Shown piece after piece: positions 9,738 to 21,157 of a stretch of 64,000 nt of DNA. This stretch comes from Dendrophyllia cribrosa (Eukaryota > Cnidaria > Anthozoa > Scleractinia > Dendrophylliidae), in the NCBI GenBank assembly GCA_024195265.1, contig JAJLRJ010000011.1, forward strand, positions 24,354,527-24,418,526. Reading direction: 5' to 3'. The position numbers and the translations under genes are program-made. Numbering within the stretch: the stretch's first letter is position 1; every line of letters starts with the position of its first letter. Below the pieces are notes generated by a model, which was not told where the DNA came from, ran no database searches, and saw nothing but the letters and a program-made list of their open reading frames with translations.

Positions 9738-10480
9738 GGATCTTACCTTACTGCATGAATGGAGACACAGAGTGTATAACACTGACTGTGAGATTTCACC
9801 CACAAACTCAAAGGTTAAAACCACCTTGTACTGCATAATTAACTGCACCAAGGAAAGTACTGCTCAGTAGCTCTCATTTGAATGGTCACGCTTTAGGATT
9901 TCATCCACAGACTCAAAAGTTAAAACCACCTTAGCATAATAAACAGTGCCACAAAAAAAGTGCTACTCAGTAGCTTGTATTTGAATGGTCACACTGTAAG
10001 ATTTCATCCACAGACTCAAAAGTTAGTTCCACCTTGTACAGCATAATAAACAGTACCACAGGAAAGTATACTGCTCAGTAGCTTTCGTTGGTTGGTTGAA
10101 TGGTACATAATAAATGGCTCCACAAGAAAGTACGTCTCAATAGCTTTTAATTGAATGGTCACACTTTAGGATCTTACCTTGCTGCATGAATGGAGACACA
10201 GTGTGTACAACACTGACTGTGAGATTTCACCCACAAACTCAAAGGTTAAAACCACCTTGTACAGCATAATAAACTGCACCACAGGAAAGTACAGCTCAGT
10301 AGCTCTCATTTGAATGGTCACGCTTTAGGATTTCATTCACAGACTCAAAAGTTGAAACCAACTTGTACAGCATACCAAACAGCACCACAGGAAAGTACTG
10401 CTCGGTAGCTTTCATTTGAATGGTCACACTAGGATTTTATCCACAGACTCACGGCGGTTAGAACAACCTTGTTCAGCATA
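9738..10480 (+). repeat. Tandem satellite, ~110-bp monomer, ~432-bp higher-order period
   Basis: Monomers share GGATTTCATCCACAGACTC, AAAAGTTA, CACCTTGTACAGCATAATAA, CACAGGAAAGTACTGCTCAG and TGAATGGTCACAC. Starts are near 9788, 9896, 10008, 10230, 10327 and 10434. A variant unit beginning GATCTTACCTT and containing GCATGAATGGAGACACAG occurs at ~9739 and ~10171, so several monomers form a larger repeating block. Related single or paired monomers lie at 13125-13190 and 55240-55440. Confidence 0.85.
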
Positions 10481-10486
10481 ATAAAC

Positions 10487-11045
10487 AGGCATACAAAGGC
10501 ATTATTGAGCCACATTTTGATTACTGCAGTGTTGTTTGGGATGGTCTGTCTCAACAGCTTAGCGAGAAACTTTAGAAACTACAAAACCGCGCTGCTAGAA
10601 TTATCACCCGATCTAGCTATGACAACAACTCTAGCTATCTTCTCAACTCACTTGGCTGGAACACCTTATTCATTAGAAAGGCGACGCAAAAGGCAGTCAT
10701 AATGTACAGATTATCTATGCAATATGTTTACTCCCAAAATTGCATCCCATAATCTTGGTAATGCCAATCAAAAAATAGTGATACCAAGACCAAGAACTGA
10801 CCACCTAAAGCGTGAGTAGTACAGTAGCTCTTCCAGACCTCTATTTTTATTGGCCCCGTAGTACTGTAGCTTCTATTGTGTTTAGGTCTAGGGCTATTGT
10901 TTCGTTAACCAATCACTGAGCTTGTTTGGAAAGGTACAGCCTCTCCCTAAAGCGTAGCTTTGGCTATAGTGGTGCTTTCCTCTGGAATGATCTCCCAGAG
11001 GAACTACGAACAGCTGTGTCTTTAGACCACTTTAATTAATGGTCC
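10487..11045 (+). pseudogene. LINE reverse-transcriptase C-terminal relic
   Basis: In one frame from about 10487 the peptide reads EPHFDYCSVVWDGLSQQLSE, then a stop, then KLQNRAARIITRSSYDNNSS and NSLGWNTLFIRKA. Further along, in shifted frames, are PRPRTDHLKR and LWNDLPEELRTA-like text near 10980-11030. This is the typical post-RT C-terminal region of CR1/jockey-like LINEs in animals. Stops and frameshifts make it dead. Confidence 0.75.
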
Positions 11046-11400
11046 TGGTAAGAACTAGGCAACCCAACGGCAAGGAATGCAGAAAGGTGTTAATTGTGGT
11101 ATTGTTGAAACGGTCCACCTCATTGGCTAAAACATTAAAATCTACTATCACTTCATCAGGTAGCGCATTTATTTCTGTCTAGTTTACTTATTGATTCCCT
11201 TTTAGTGAAAACTATTCTGAGTTTTAATGCAGCAAAATTTCTATGTGTGAAACATGGAAAATTAGAAGTCTTTCTTGGCCATTGTTTTGGAGTCTCATGA
11301 TTGGATAAAATCTTGTAACACAAAAGAAATATCGCTTTAAAATAAAGTTTCAGTACATTTTATTTCAAAAACGTGTTGTCCATAGGTTGATGCATTCTCA

Positions 11401-11638
11401 GGCCCCGTTTACACGGGTCCGGACAAATTTTTGCACGGACAGAAACTTGCACGGTTCCACCTTGCGTTTACACGGGACCGGCGGAACTGGACGAATTTTT
11501 GAACGGCTAAGTGTGTGCAAGTTCCGTGTAAACACCACTGCAATCTCTAACAGAATTTGCACGGATCCATGTAAACACTTGGTCTAGGAACAAAATTCGT
11601 CCGTGCAAAAATTTGTCCGGACCCGTGTAAACGGGGCC
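11401..11638. mobile_element. TIR MITE ending GGCCCCGTTTACACGG, TCA target duplication
   Basis: The left end GGCCCCGTTTACACGGGTCC and the following GGACAAATTTTTGCACGG are repeated inverted at the right end (CCGTGTAAACGGGGCC). TCA lies at 11398-11400 and 11639-11641. A 3-bp duplication fits PIF/Harbinger-like MITEs. A second partial copy of the end motif occurs inside, around 11460-11480. Confidence 0.8.
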
Positions 11639-12039
11639 TCAGTAAGAAAATCTAAACAATCGTATGTGGGGAAAGCGAAATGCCGCAGAACAATAGAGGA
11701 TTGCCAAGAAGCTGTATACAGCTTGAACTCGTGGCGTTTTTAAATTATTGCAGCATTGTTTCCCGAGTGTTTTGAGTGTCTTTTACGGAGAAACAGAAGC
11801 TTAAAATTAAATTATGTCTAATCAAAGGCTCCTAAGAGCCAACCCGTGTAGAAGAAATGCGAACGCGTAACGCAATATTGCCGTAAGCTTGCGTTTCCAC
11901 ACTGACACGGTTCGATATTTTTTTAAAAAAAAAATTAAACGTGAGGATTTTTGACGAACGGGGAAAAAAAAACAGAACATCACTTTCATAATGTCCAGTC
12001 CGAAGAAAAAAAAAAGCAGGACAAAAAAAAAATGAAAAA

Positions 12040-12118
12040 AAGAAGTCTCTAGCGTGACTTGAACTCGGGTCGTCCGGGGCTAAGCCAAAACATCTATCCA
12101 CTGCGCTACCGAAGAACA
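12040..12118 (-). repeat. tRNA-like repeat (SINE-type), minus strand
   Basis: The minus strand reads CTTCGGTAGCGCAGTGGATA (A box) and, ~40 bases on, GACCCGAGTTCAAGTCACG (B box), followed by long T runs at 12003-12040. The pol III promoter architecture is intact by eye, but the anticodon arm is poor. It is probably a tRNA-derived SINE rather than a working tRNA. Confidence 0.55.
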
Positions 12119-12606
12119 CTTGGTCAATAAGGTCTAGATACGCATCAAAACGCTTGTCTCAGTTGAAAAATCCTTTTAAATAGATTTTAACGTTGCACTA
12201 AAAACTCCAAATGCGAAACATCTTTATGCTTATTGTTGTTTATATTCGTATAAATCAAATTAATTATTGTTATTAATTATTGTACGCTGTAGTTCTTTAC
12301 TTTGCTTGTCACTGTCAACACACGGAGAAATTCTACGGTATGTATTTTATGGCTGAAAGCCATATAGTCGTCGACATAAACTAAAATATGCATGCATAAA
12401 TTTGCATGCGCTAATGTTACACGAAAAAAAGCAAGAAAAGTGTAAGCCGGATTTACAACTCGTGTGCTTCGCCACGAGTAAACAGGTGTCAAGAAATGAT
12501 TTTCTGTGTCGGACTCCCACACGGCAAATATGTAAAACAGTGTATTAGAGTTGTCATTCTTGTAAATACTGATATTTTACCGTGTATAAATAAAGTTTTA
12601 CATTAC

Positions 12607-13106
12607 ATCAAATCCCATCGTATCCCATCTCATCTCATCCCATCCCATCCCATCTCATCCCATCCCATCCCATCCCATCCCATCTCATCTCATCCCATCC
12701 CATCCCATCGCATCGCATCGCATCGCATCTCATCCCATCCCATCCCATCCCATCTCATCCCATCCCATCCCATCTCATCCCATCCCATCGCATCCCATCC
12801 CATCCCATCCCATCTCATCTCATCCCATCCCATCCCATCCCATCTCATCCCATCCCATCCATATCGCATCCCATCCCATCGCATCGCATCCATATCGCAT
12901 CCCATCGCATCCCATCCCACCCCATCTCATCTCATCCCATCGCATCTCATCGCATCCCATCCCATCCCATCCCATCGCATCGCATCGCATCGCATCGCAT
13001 CCCATCTCATCCCGTCCCATCCCATCCCATCGCATCGCATCCCATCTCATCCCATCCCATCCCATCGCATCCCATCCCATTGCATCGCATCCCATCTCAT
13101 CCCACT
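12607..13106. repeat. CATCC/CATCT/CATCG pentanucleotide array (~500 bp)
   Basis: About 100 pentamers alternate CATCC, CATCT and CATCG with two CATATCG variants near 12860 and 12892. Open frames through it on both strands are repeat artefacts. The array abuts a lone satellite monomer (from ~13125) of the kind found at 9.7-10.5 kb. Confidence 0.95.
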
Positions 13107-16100
13107 GCTCAATAGCCTTCCTGTTGGATTTCATTCACAGACTCAAAAGTTAGAATCACCTTGTACAGCATAGTAAACAGTAAACAGTACTGCTAGTAGA
13201 TTTGTTTTGCAAGGTCGGACTGTGCAATTTTCCCAAACGACAAAATATCGTGATCGACGACGTGTATCTTTGTTTACTATTCAGTTAAATGCGTTACAAC
13301 AGGAAAATCGGTTTCACATGGCTTTGGTTTGACGCATCAGCAGATATTTCATCACATTGGTGGGCTTGAAAGGACAATAGGACTCCTATAAACACCATGT
13401 TGCCAATCTAGAGCTTAGCTCTTTTAGGGACTTCCCCTTTTCAATTCTTTACTACAACCTTTACGCCCTTTCGGTCTTGTCGCTTCCGCGTCAACGCCTT
13501 CGTATGACAAACTCTCTGGAAACATCTATGCAGCACGCGAAGTTCAAATCTCGTACCCTGTTGTAAATTAACTCTCGGACCCTTGTTCTATTGTTTTCTT
13601 AGCCAATCCTATGAGGCGTCAACTGAGCCGTATTACACAATTTCACGCTGAATAACCTTTTTAACATTGTACAATTGCCCTCTGTAGTGTATTGATTACT
13701 ATAGCAACCAGCTCATGAATGCTATTGCTTAATAACAAGTTAAGTAAAACTACTGCATGTTAAAGTACTGTTACTAAAAGAAGTAATATAATAGATTGCA
13801 TCTCGTTATAGATGAAGGTTCAGTGAATAAAGTCCATTGTATAGACAGCAATGAAGAAGTGAGAGCTATATAATGCATGGAAGAAAAAAGGGGAAAGAAC
13901 GGGATGTAAGCGCAATTGCAGGCCCCAAATGAAGGAGAAATGTAAAAACGCAAGAAGATGAATTAAAGAAGGAGTTTAAAAAAACGCCATAAGCATTTTG
14001 ATTAAAAACAAACAAAACAAAACAAACAAATACAAAAACAAACTAAAATTCTTGATCACTGATTATTTTCAATTCATATACATGTACTTTAGTGTTTTTA
14101 GTAAAAAGTAAAAAGTAAAAAACATGAACAGCTCAACTCAAAATCGCAAACCGAGAATGAACGAACGGAAGGGCAGCCAAAACGAGGCACAGAAAATCAG
14201 AGCACAGTTGAAAGGACAACTGAACCCATGAATGACTGAATAAACAAGGTGACTGACAACCGAACGTAAAAACCAGCAAGCAAAAGAGAGAAGGACTGAA
14301 AAATAATTACTTTTTTGAATTCCTTTTTTATTAATTTTCCATTGTTTATAGAGGTAACAGACTATTTAAAACAGCTGTGTTAGTAAAAAAAAGTATGAGG
14401 TATGAGGTATGGTAGACTAGTGGTATTAACTTCTTTTTCCAAACTCTACCAGTTGTGCCACAGTTGTTAGAAATAACAAATATTTACAGCTTTAAAATGC
14501 TTATCTCTTAACGTTTATACCTTGTCCACGTTTTGTTTCTTATATGTAGTCCAGTTAACACCATCGGTAGACAACACAAGCTTATAACTTTTAACGAGCG
14601 ATCCATTCTTCTTTCCTTGCGTTACAACGGCGCAGATTGAATGGGTTGATCTCTTATCGACTTGCATAAAGTCGTCTCTGTCCGATGTTGTTGACAGACA
14701 CCCGAGTAATCAATTTACCCGGCCTCTGTACCCATAATACTGGAATAATACTGAGGTTGACGTGATTTAGACTTGATTTAGTCATCAGGTATTTAAGTAC
14801 TAGTATTTGTAAGTTGTAATAATTATAATAGCAGATGTGGATTTAAAGTGTGTGCGCGTGCGTGTGCGTGTGGTGTGTGTGCGTGCGTGGATGTGTGTAT
14901 TTGCTCAGTAAGTACTGCTGTTGTCTGTATAGTTTTTTATTATTATTAATAGATACAAGTAAAACACAAAGAAAGGAAAAAAAAGGAAAAAATTACACAG
15001 AGTAAACAAACAAAGCAAAGAAAAAGACAGCGGCACTTACAAATTCACTAATAAACTAGAGTACAGCAGTGCTAATTCTATATATCGTTTAGTATAATTT
15101 ATAATTAATTTTTACATTTATTTGCTTTCTTCATGGTGAAAGAAATATAGATATTCATGGTAGGTGTAGATAAAACTAATTTATGTTTTAGGAGTCAGGA
15201 GACAAGATTCAGCGAGGTAATGAAAGGTTTCCATTTTTCTGTATTGCTTGGTGTCATATTTTCTAATTGGTATATATGTCTCAGATAAAGCAAAAGATTG
15301 TTGTGATTTGGATAACATTCTTTCAATCTACATATCCAGATAAAGTTCTTAGCTATAAGGCAACTGAAGTTTATATGTTGTCTGTATAGTTGCATAATGG
15401 TGTTAGGGAAATAGTCAAAACTATTGTACTCGGACAGCACCCGCCATTTTACAAAAAGACTGGTGGTCTCCTAATTTACCCCCTCTCCCCCACCTAAAAA
15501 GATGGTGTCTTGTTGGTATAGCCCCCATTCTATCAGGAGTAAAATCTGAGAGAAAGATTCAAATCTTCCTGTGCCATACTAGCAATGCAAGCTTCATGCA
15601 CACAGAATATTACAGTCTCATCTCCAATTTTTAGGCCAAACAATTGTGTCCATTACACTCATCAGATGGGTGGTATTTTGCCTAACCCCCCTACCCCTAC
15701 ACAGGGTGGGTCCTCGTCGGGTATACTTGTTATGACCACTTCCCTTAAATTAAAAAAATTAAATGATTTTGTGAACGTAAACTCCAAATTAATGAGACAA
15801 AACTGCCAGAATACTTCAATAATCGTGGAGGATTTTGTTGCGTGAAACAGGCATGATGAAATGTCTTCGTTCCGCTTGAAACAGAGTGCAGCAAGACACA
15901 TTATTTGACCACCAATTGCATGGAATAACATTCATAGCCAGCGTTACATGTGTCACGTGACAAAACACTCCAGGATTCCTTGAGTATTTTGACAGCCTTG
16001 TCCAGGGTTTTTTACCGCCCCACCCCCCAACCCCCCCACCCCCTCCACCCCTCCATTTTGAAGGCGGAGAATGCCCTGTGGACGACAATGACAGAATCCA

Positions 16101-16160
16101 TCAAATGGTGGCTATTATATTAAACACGTTCATACGCAACTGTAACCTTCACCGCAGTCT
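13107..16160. other. Intergenic; satellite monomer, GT-rich tract, pyrimidine tracts
   Basis: A satellite monomer lies at ~13125-13190. A GT/GC dinucleotide tract lies at 14855-14895. C-rich tracts occur at 15478-15500 and 16015-16055. The segment around 15695-15745 (ACAGGGTGGGTCCT, TGTTATGACCACTTCCCTT) recurs diverged at ~54730-54780. No convincing gene is seen; short open frames lack domain signals. Confidence 0.55.
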
Positions 16161-16169
16161 CTACTTTTA

Positions 16170-16778
16170 AGCCCCGTCTACACGAGCAATTTTTATGTGG
16201 CAATTTTCTATGTGGCAATTTTTATTTGCCCGTGCCGGATGATCGACAAATATTTGTTGTTAATTTGTTGTAAATATTAGGGACTGGGTTCTACCAGAAA
16301 CCCATAAGTGGGTTGAAACGTGCAACTGTCTCTTGTACGCTTCAAAACAAGCTTCCGATTATTTAATTTGCTAAGAAGTTGTTACTGCCATATTTGGAAA
16401 ATCAAGATAAAAATATTAACCAATCAATTCGCTAGAACAACTCGCTTCCAATCACGAGGGACCGAGGGGTTTCCAAATATGGTACTACGGTAAGTAAAAA
16501 CTGAATATTCGGAAGCTGTGAATGCGCGTTACACGTTTCAACCCACTTATGGGTTTCTGGTTCTACAGATGACGTCGAAAAAATTGTCACATTATATTTT
16601 ATGTGGCGTCTCGTCTACACGGACAATTATCGGTATGTGGCAATTTTTATTTGCCACACAAAAACTAACACGCCAGCTTTTCATCAAATACAGTTGTTAC
16701 ATAAAAATTGGCCATTTTTCATCATCTACACGGGCAAATAAAAATTGCCACATAAATATTGCTCGTGTAGACGGGGCT
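16170..16778. mobile_element. PIF/Harbinger-type MITE with TTA duplication, interrupted
   Basis: The ends AGCCCCGTCTACACGAGCAA and TTGCTCGTGTAGACGGGGCT are exact inverses. TTA lies at 16167-16169 and 16779-16781, the canonical Harbinger target. Subterminal GCCACATAAAAATTG-type words are repeated. A second element sits inside at 16294-16560. Confidence 0.85.
16294..16560. mobile_element. Nested TIR element (267 bp) with TTCTA duplication
   Basis: The left end CCAGAAACCCATAAGTGGGT and the right end ACCCACTTATGGGTTTCTGG are perfect inverses extending further inward (GAAACGTG). TTCTA flanks both sides (16289-16293, 16561-16565). It splits the surrounding Harbinger-type MITE and so inserted later. 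Confidence 0.8.
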
Positions 16779-16805
16779 TTAGTTTTTTCTCCTTATTTAG
16801 CACCC

Positions 16806-16935
16806 ACCCTGGCCATCTGCATCCCAAGACACTTATTTTTAACCTTAGAGCAAGCGAAGAGTGATTTTAAGGAAAACTGGACCATTATTTGTGAGTTTTC
16901 ACTGATATAAATACCGTATGTCTTTTGTGTTTTTA
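16806..16935 (-). repeat. Family A MITE fragment
   Basis: CTGGCCATCTGCATCCCAAG and ACACTTATTTTTAACC are the reverse complement of the interior of the element at 8048-8439, ending near TTTTTAAGG. The other end is missing. Confidence 0.55.
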
Positions 16936-19660
16936 AGGTAAGAGTAAGAACACAGATGATGAGAAAGCCTCTATAGCTAATTAGAAATCATCAAGAAAAC
17001 TACATTTATTTTCGTTGAGGAGTAATAAGCCAAAAATAATGGCCTAAAAATCGGCGTAAAGAGCGAAAACGTCTAATGAGCGGGTGCTGGTCAGGCTTGG
17101 GAGCATTCTGCTTGAAAAAAAAACCCGGGTATTTTGTTTGGCGTCATGGTAATGTTCCTTCAATTTCTAGACCTACAATCTGTATATTAAATGACTGGCT
17201 AATAGTTTTAGCAAGCGTTTGACATGAGCCTATTAACTTTTAGCCCTTCACGATGGTTAGGTAGTTCATTGTTTATTACAGATTCTAACTCCGATAAGCC
17301 TCCTAGTGGTAACGCTAATGCTTGTGTCGTCAGCATAAAATGATCCTGTGGTTTATTGAGTGATCTGGAAGCCGGATTGACAGTAAGCTCAACGATCATT
17401 ATCGTTAAGACATTATGAAATTCACCGTAAATTATCCTTTCAAAAACCTTAGCGACGGCAGGAATAATCGAGATTCACAGGTAATTATTGACATCTTGAC
17501 TTTTACTCGATTTTAAAATTGTCTAATTAATTACCAATATTAGTTAAGTTTTGGCAATGTTTGAGCTTAGTTTATTTTATTTACTCTTAGCTAGCTATTC
17601 ATGAAAGTTAGCTAGTCCCCACTCCTCCCCCCACCCCATGTGGGAGTTTTTGGAAAAATCAGTTAGCGACCGAAATGAAATTAAAGCCCTCGGCCATTTC
17701 TGATGATGCAAAGTAATTAATATATTGTTCCCCAATTTCGATATCGGCAATGACTCTCACTTTGTCTAGACGACAGCTCAATGGGCCATTTGCACGATGA
17801 CGCCATATGACTACAACTACCAGAGTCCTTCAGTTTTTTTGTTTTGTAGTGCAAATTAGGGCTATTGTTATTTAAACGGCACTGGGATTACAAAATTTAA
17901 ATAAGAAAGGAAAAGCGAAATGAATTCTGGTAGTTGTAGTCAAATGACGCCATCGTGCAAATGGCCTATTCATTAATAGTTGCCACTGATATTTCATGGG
18001 GATCCATTATAACCTATTATACCTCCTGGATTACTTTTCCATTAGTAGTCTATTTTCTGATCCCAATGAAATGTGGGAAAGTTTGGAAAAATCAGTTAGC
18101 GACGTGTATCATGAGTAAGCATGGCCCTAAAAAAAGCAAAAAGAATTGGGAAAAACAGTTCCCCTTAATAACTTAAAGCTAGGGACTTAATAAGAATGCG
18201 AAATTAAATTAAAGCCCTCGGCCATTTCTTATAATGCAGAGTAATTAATATATTGTTCCCCAATTTCGATATCGGCAATGACTCTCACTGTCTTGACGAC
18301 AGCTCAATTCATTAATAGTTGCCATATTTTATTGGGATCTATTATATTGGAAGCTAGGTTTCCATTAAAATATTAACGTTTTGCGTAGTGCTACTTAATT
18401 AATTAAATTCCTAACTTTATTTCTCGCTGTCTTTAAGTCATTCGAATATGGCTGGTCTTCAGTTTGTTCAGCCTTCATTTTTAGTAAGTCCCTAGCTTTA
18501 AGTTATTTAGGGGACTTCTTTTTCCCAATTCTTTTTGCTTTTCTTAGGACCATGTTTATTCATAAATTAGGTCGTTAAAACTCATTTTCCCAAAACCATC
18601 CACATTTCAATGGGATCAGAAAATAGACTACTAATGGCATGTAATCCAGGGGGATTTCTTTCCCCCCCAAAAAAAAATCAACATGAACCACTTTTTTTTG
18701 CATGATTTGTTTTATACGAAATACTTATATTAACTCATCACGAGTTTACGTGACGAGCGCTTGGCGTGGGTACATTTATGCTGGCAGAATTTCGACTGAT
18801 ATAGGGCTTCATAAGCATAACATTTAGTTCCGGTAAAATACGGACAAAATAGACCACTTCCAAACATACTTTGTGAAAACATAACCCTTGAGGACAGAGA
18901 ACGAGAATGATGGTAAAGAGAGGGAGAAGTGAACAAAGAAATATTATATCTCGGCGGATATCTCTGCTTCTGTTTTAATTTGTTATGATAGAGTTCCAGT
19001 TATTAGGAATTACCGGATAAAATAAAACGTTCAAATGTAGGTACAAAAGCGTGACTCGTTCTGTTTTAATTTTTCAGTATTCTTAGCCCAGGATGTACGT
19101 ATTGGAGTTGAATTTTACACAAGCATAATTATATTGAGTACTTTTGGAGCATACATTTGAACTAAATAGATCGCTACAGCCGGCAATGACGTCGAGAAAA
19201 ATACCCGATTTTTCAAGCAGAATGTTTTCAAGCCCAGCTAGCATCCAGTCATTAGACTTCGTTCGCCCTTTACGCGAGTTTTCAGCCCAATCTGTTTGCT
19301 TTATTACTTCTCAACGAAAATAAATTCACGTTTTTATATATTTTTTCTGTTTTCTCACTCTCGAAATAGAGAAAAAGAGTTTATATTTTCTTCCTGCACT
19401 GACACCTGGCCCGCTTTAAGCTCCATTGTTAAGCATTGCTTAGTCCCATTGTAAACAACACTAAAAGAGTTTCATCAATGTCAATTTCACATATAAGATA
19501 TACATGGGTAGTAAAACGACAAAAGTACAACGCGAAAATGGACTAGGAAGCAACAGTTTTCTACATGCGTTCAATATACGGATTTCCTATTTGAAGTTCT
19601 ACAATAATCTGTGAGGTCGTTCATATAAGAAACATAGAAAATAAAATAAAAATTGACGAA
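16936..19660. other. Mosaic of gene-less duplicated blocks
   Basis: Segments here recur elsewhere: 17025-17150 (minus) matches 19195-19330 and 49690-49830; 17676-17782 repeats at 18208-18310 and inverted at 27455-27515; 18755-18830 matches 59425-59490; 18310-18360 matches 40520-40560. I see no gene. These are copies of the flanks of the GPCR array without the receptor. Confidence 0.6.
17783..17966. mobile_element. Short TIR MITE (184 bp) with empty paralogous sites
   Basis: The left end GGGCCATTTGCACGATGACG and the right end CATCGTGCAAATGGCC are inverted; inward, CTACAACTACCAG is matched by CTGGTAGTTGTAG. The same flanks occur joined without the insert at ~18300-18320 and (inverted) ~27445-27460, which shows directly that this is an insertion. 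Confidence 0.85.
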
Positions 19661-19669
19661 GAAAAGTTA

Positions 19670-20125
19670 GGAGAAAATAGGGAGGACAGTGGGTAGCTAA
19701 GGGTTATATAAGGCATCATATATATATTTTTTTCTTTAGCGGAAAGACGCAGGCGCAATTATTAGACGGGGGAATGGCTTATTAATTCATTTCCATCCTT
19801 GAATTTTTCAATTTATCCCGAAAACTAACTGTTTTTTTTTTTCAGCTCTATAGAATCGTTAGATCCAGTTTGGTGTTAAAATGGTGTCATTTCGCTGTTT
19901 CGGCGTAACAATGTCAATTTAAAGTCAAAAATTATTTAGTGTGGATAAGCATTACAGGTGCAAGTATTGTTACAAAGGAAACCATTTTTGTTGTGCAAAT
20001 ATTGACATCAGATCTATTATAGATATTGCTTTATAGAGAATAATAACAAGCTCATGATGCCTCTGCGTGTTACAAGCGCTTGGCTTGGGTAAAATATTCG
20101 ACAACAGAAAAAAGAATAAGCAAAC
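19670..20125 (+). other. Block A: 5' flank of GPCR copy 1
   Basis: From GGGAGGACAGTGGGTAGCTA to the start codon, this stretch is shared with 27555-28025 and 40970-41434. It includes a likely leader region ending GACAACAGAAAAAAGAATAA and GCAAACATG. No TATA box or splice site was firmly assigned. Confidence 0.5.
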
Positions 20126-21157
20126 ATGAACACAACAGTGAATGGATCAAGTTGCCCCAGTCTGCTTACCCCTACAGCGAATAAAATCTGGCAAACCTTT
20201 GGTTACTGCCTGATTTTGGTTGCATCGCTGGTCGGAAATTCTATCATCGGACTAATTGTCTATACAACGCCAACCTTGAGAAAACCGATAAATTATTTCA
20301 TCGCAAACATGGCTTTCTCTGACCTACTGTATCCAATATTCCTGTTCCCGCTGAAAATAACAGAGTTGTATGTGGACTCCTGGCTTATCGGTGGTCCCCT
20401 TGGCCATGCCTTGTGTAAGCTTCCATATTTTATAACCGATGTCTCGTCACTTGTGTCGATTCAGAGCCTGGTTCTGATAGCAGTGGATCGATTTGTAGCT
20501 GTGGTATTTCCCCTACGTTCCCCGCTCATCAGTCGAAAGCTGTGCCGCTTCTTCATTTCCGCAACCTGGTTCGTCGCAATGGCTTTCTATTCGCCATATT
20601 TTTTCGTCTTCAAACTTGTCGAATACCCAGGAAAACTTACGTGTGAGTGGAAGTGGACTGAAGCTTTTGGAGACTACTCGTCCGTTGGAAATTACTATCT
20701 AGCAGGATTTATTGTGTTTTTTTACATCCCTATTGTTGTGTTGATAATACTTTACTCAATCATCCTTATCAAGCTCAAGTCACAAGATCATCCAGGCGAA
20801 CATTCGTCCGAGGCTGAGGAGCATCGCAAGAGAAGAAATAGAAAAATGTTAAAGATGACCTTCTCTATCCTGTTAGTATTTGTGTTTTGTTGGGTTCCTT
20901 TATCCATTACCATTTTACTCGTTTTCTTTCCATTGAAGAGTTCGCCACTTTCTTGTGGCATCAGACGCTTTTGGTTCGTCCTTACCTTGTTTATGTCTCG
21001 CGCAAACTGCACTATCAATCCTATTATCTGCCTAATTTTCAGTAGTAATTATCGTCAAGGTCTTAAGAGACTTCTGAACTGTTTACGTGCAAAGCTGAGT
21101 AACTTTTGTAAACCTACACGATGGACATCAAGCGCTTCGTGGAACGTCCACACATAA
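20126..21157 (+). CDS. Class A (rhodopsin-like) GPCR, peptide-receptor-like, copy 1
   Basis: 343 aa in a single exon. The N-terminus MNTTVNGSS has N-glycosylation sequons. Seven hydrophobic segments are visible, with class A landmarks: N38 in GNSIIG (TM1), D66 in NMAFSDLL (TM2), C97 before TM3, D121-R122-F123 (DRF instead of DRY), C173 in the second extracellular loop, FCWVP at 254-258 (TM6) and NPIIC at 298-302 (NPxxY with Cys for Tyr). A basic third loop (HRKRRNRK, 233-240) precedes TM6 and cysteine 319 could be palmitoylated. It should act in the plasma membrane through G proteins; the ligand is unknown. The start is shared by all paralogues. An AATAAA lies at 21207-21212. Confidence 0.9.
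   Translation: MNTTVNGSSCPSLLTPTANKIWQTFGYCLILVASLVGNSIIGLIVYTTPTLRKPINYFIANMAFSDLLYPIFLFPLKITELYVDSWLIGGPLGHALCKLPYFITDVSSLVSIQSLVLIAVDRFVAVVFPLRSPLISRKLCRFFISATWFVAMAFYSPYFFVFKLVEYPGKLTCEWKWTEAFGDYSSVGNYYLAGFIVFFYIPIVVLIILYSIILIKLKSQDHPGEHSSEAEEHRKRRNRKMLKMTFSILLVFVFCWVPLSITILLVFFPLKSSPLSCGIRRFWFVLTLFMSRANCTINPIICLIFSSNYRQGLKRLLNCLRAKLSNFCKPTRWTSSASWNVHT

Noticed and set aside
12496..13173. 225-aa and opposite-strand 76-104-aa frames
   Set aside because: They translate the CATCC array (HPIPSHLI- and MGWDEM-type periodic peptides) and are repeat artefacts.
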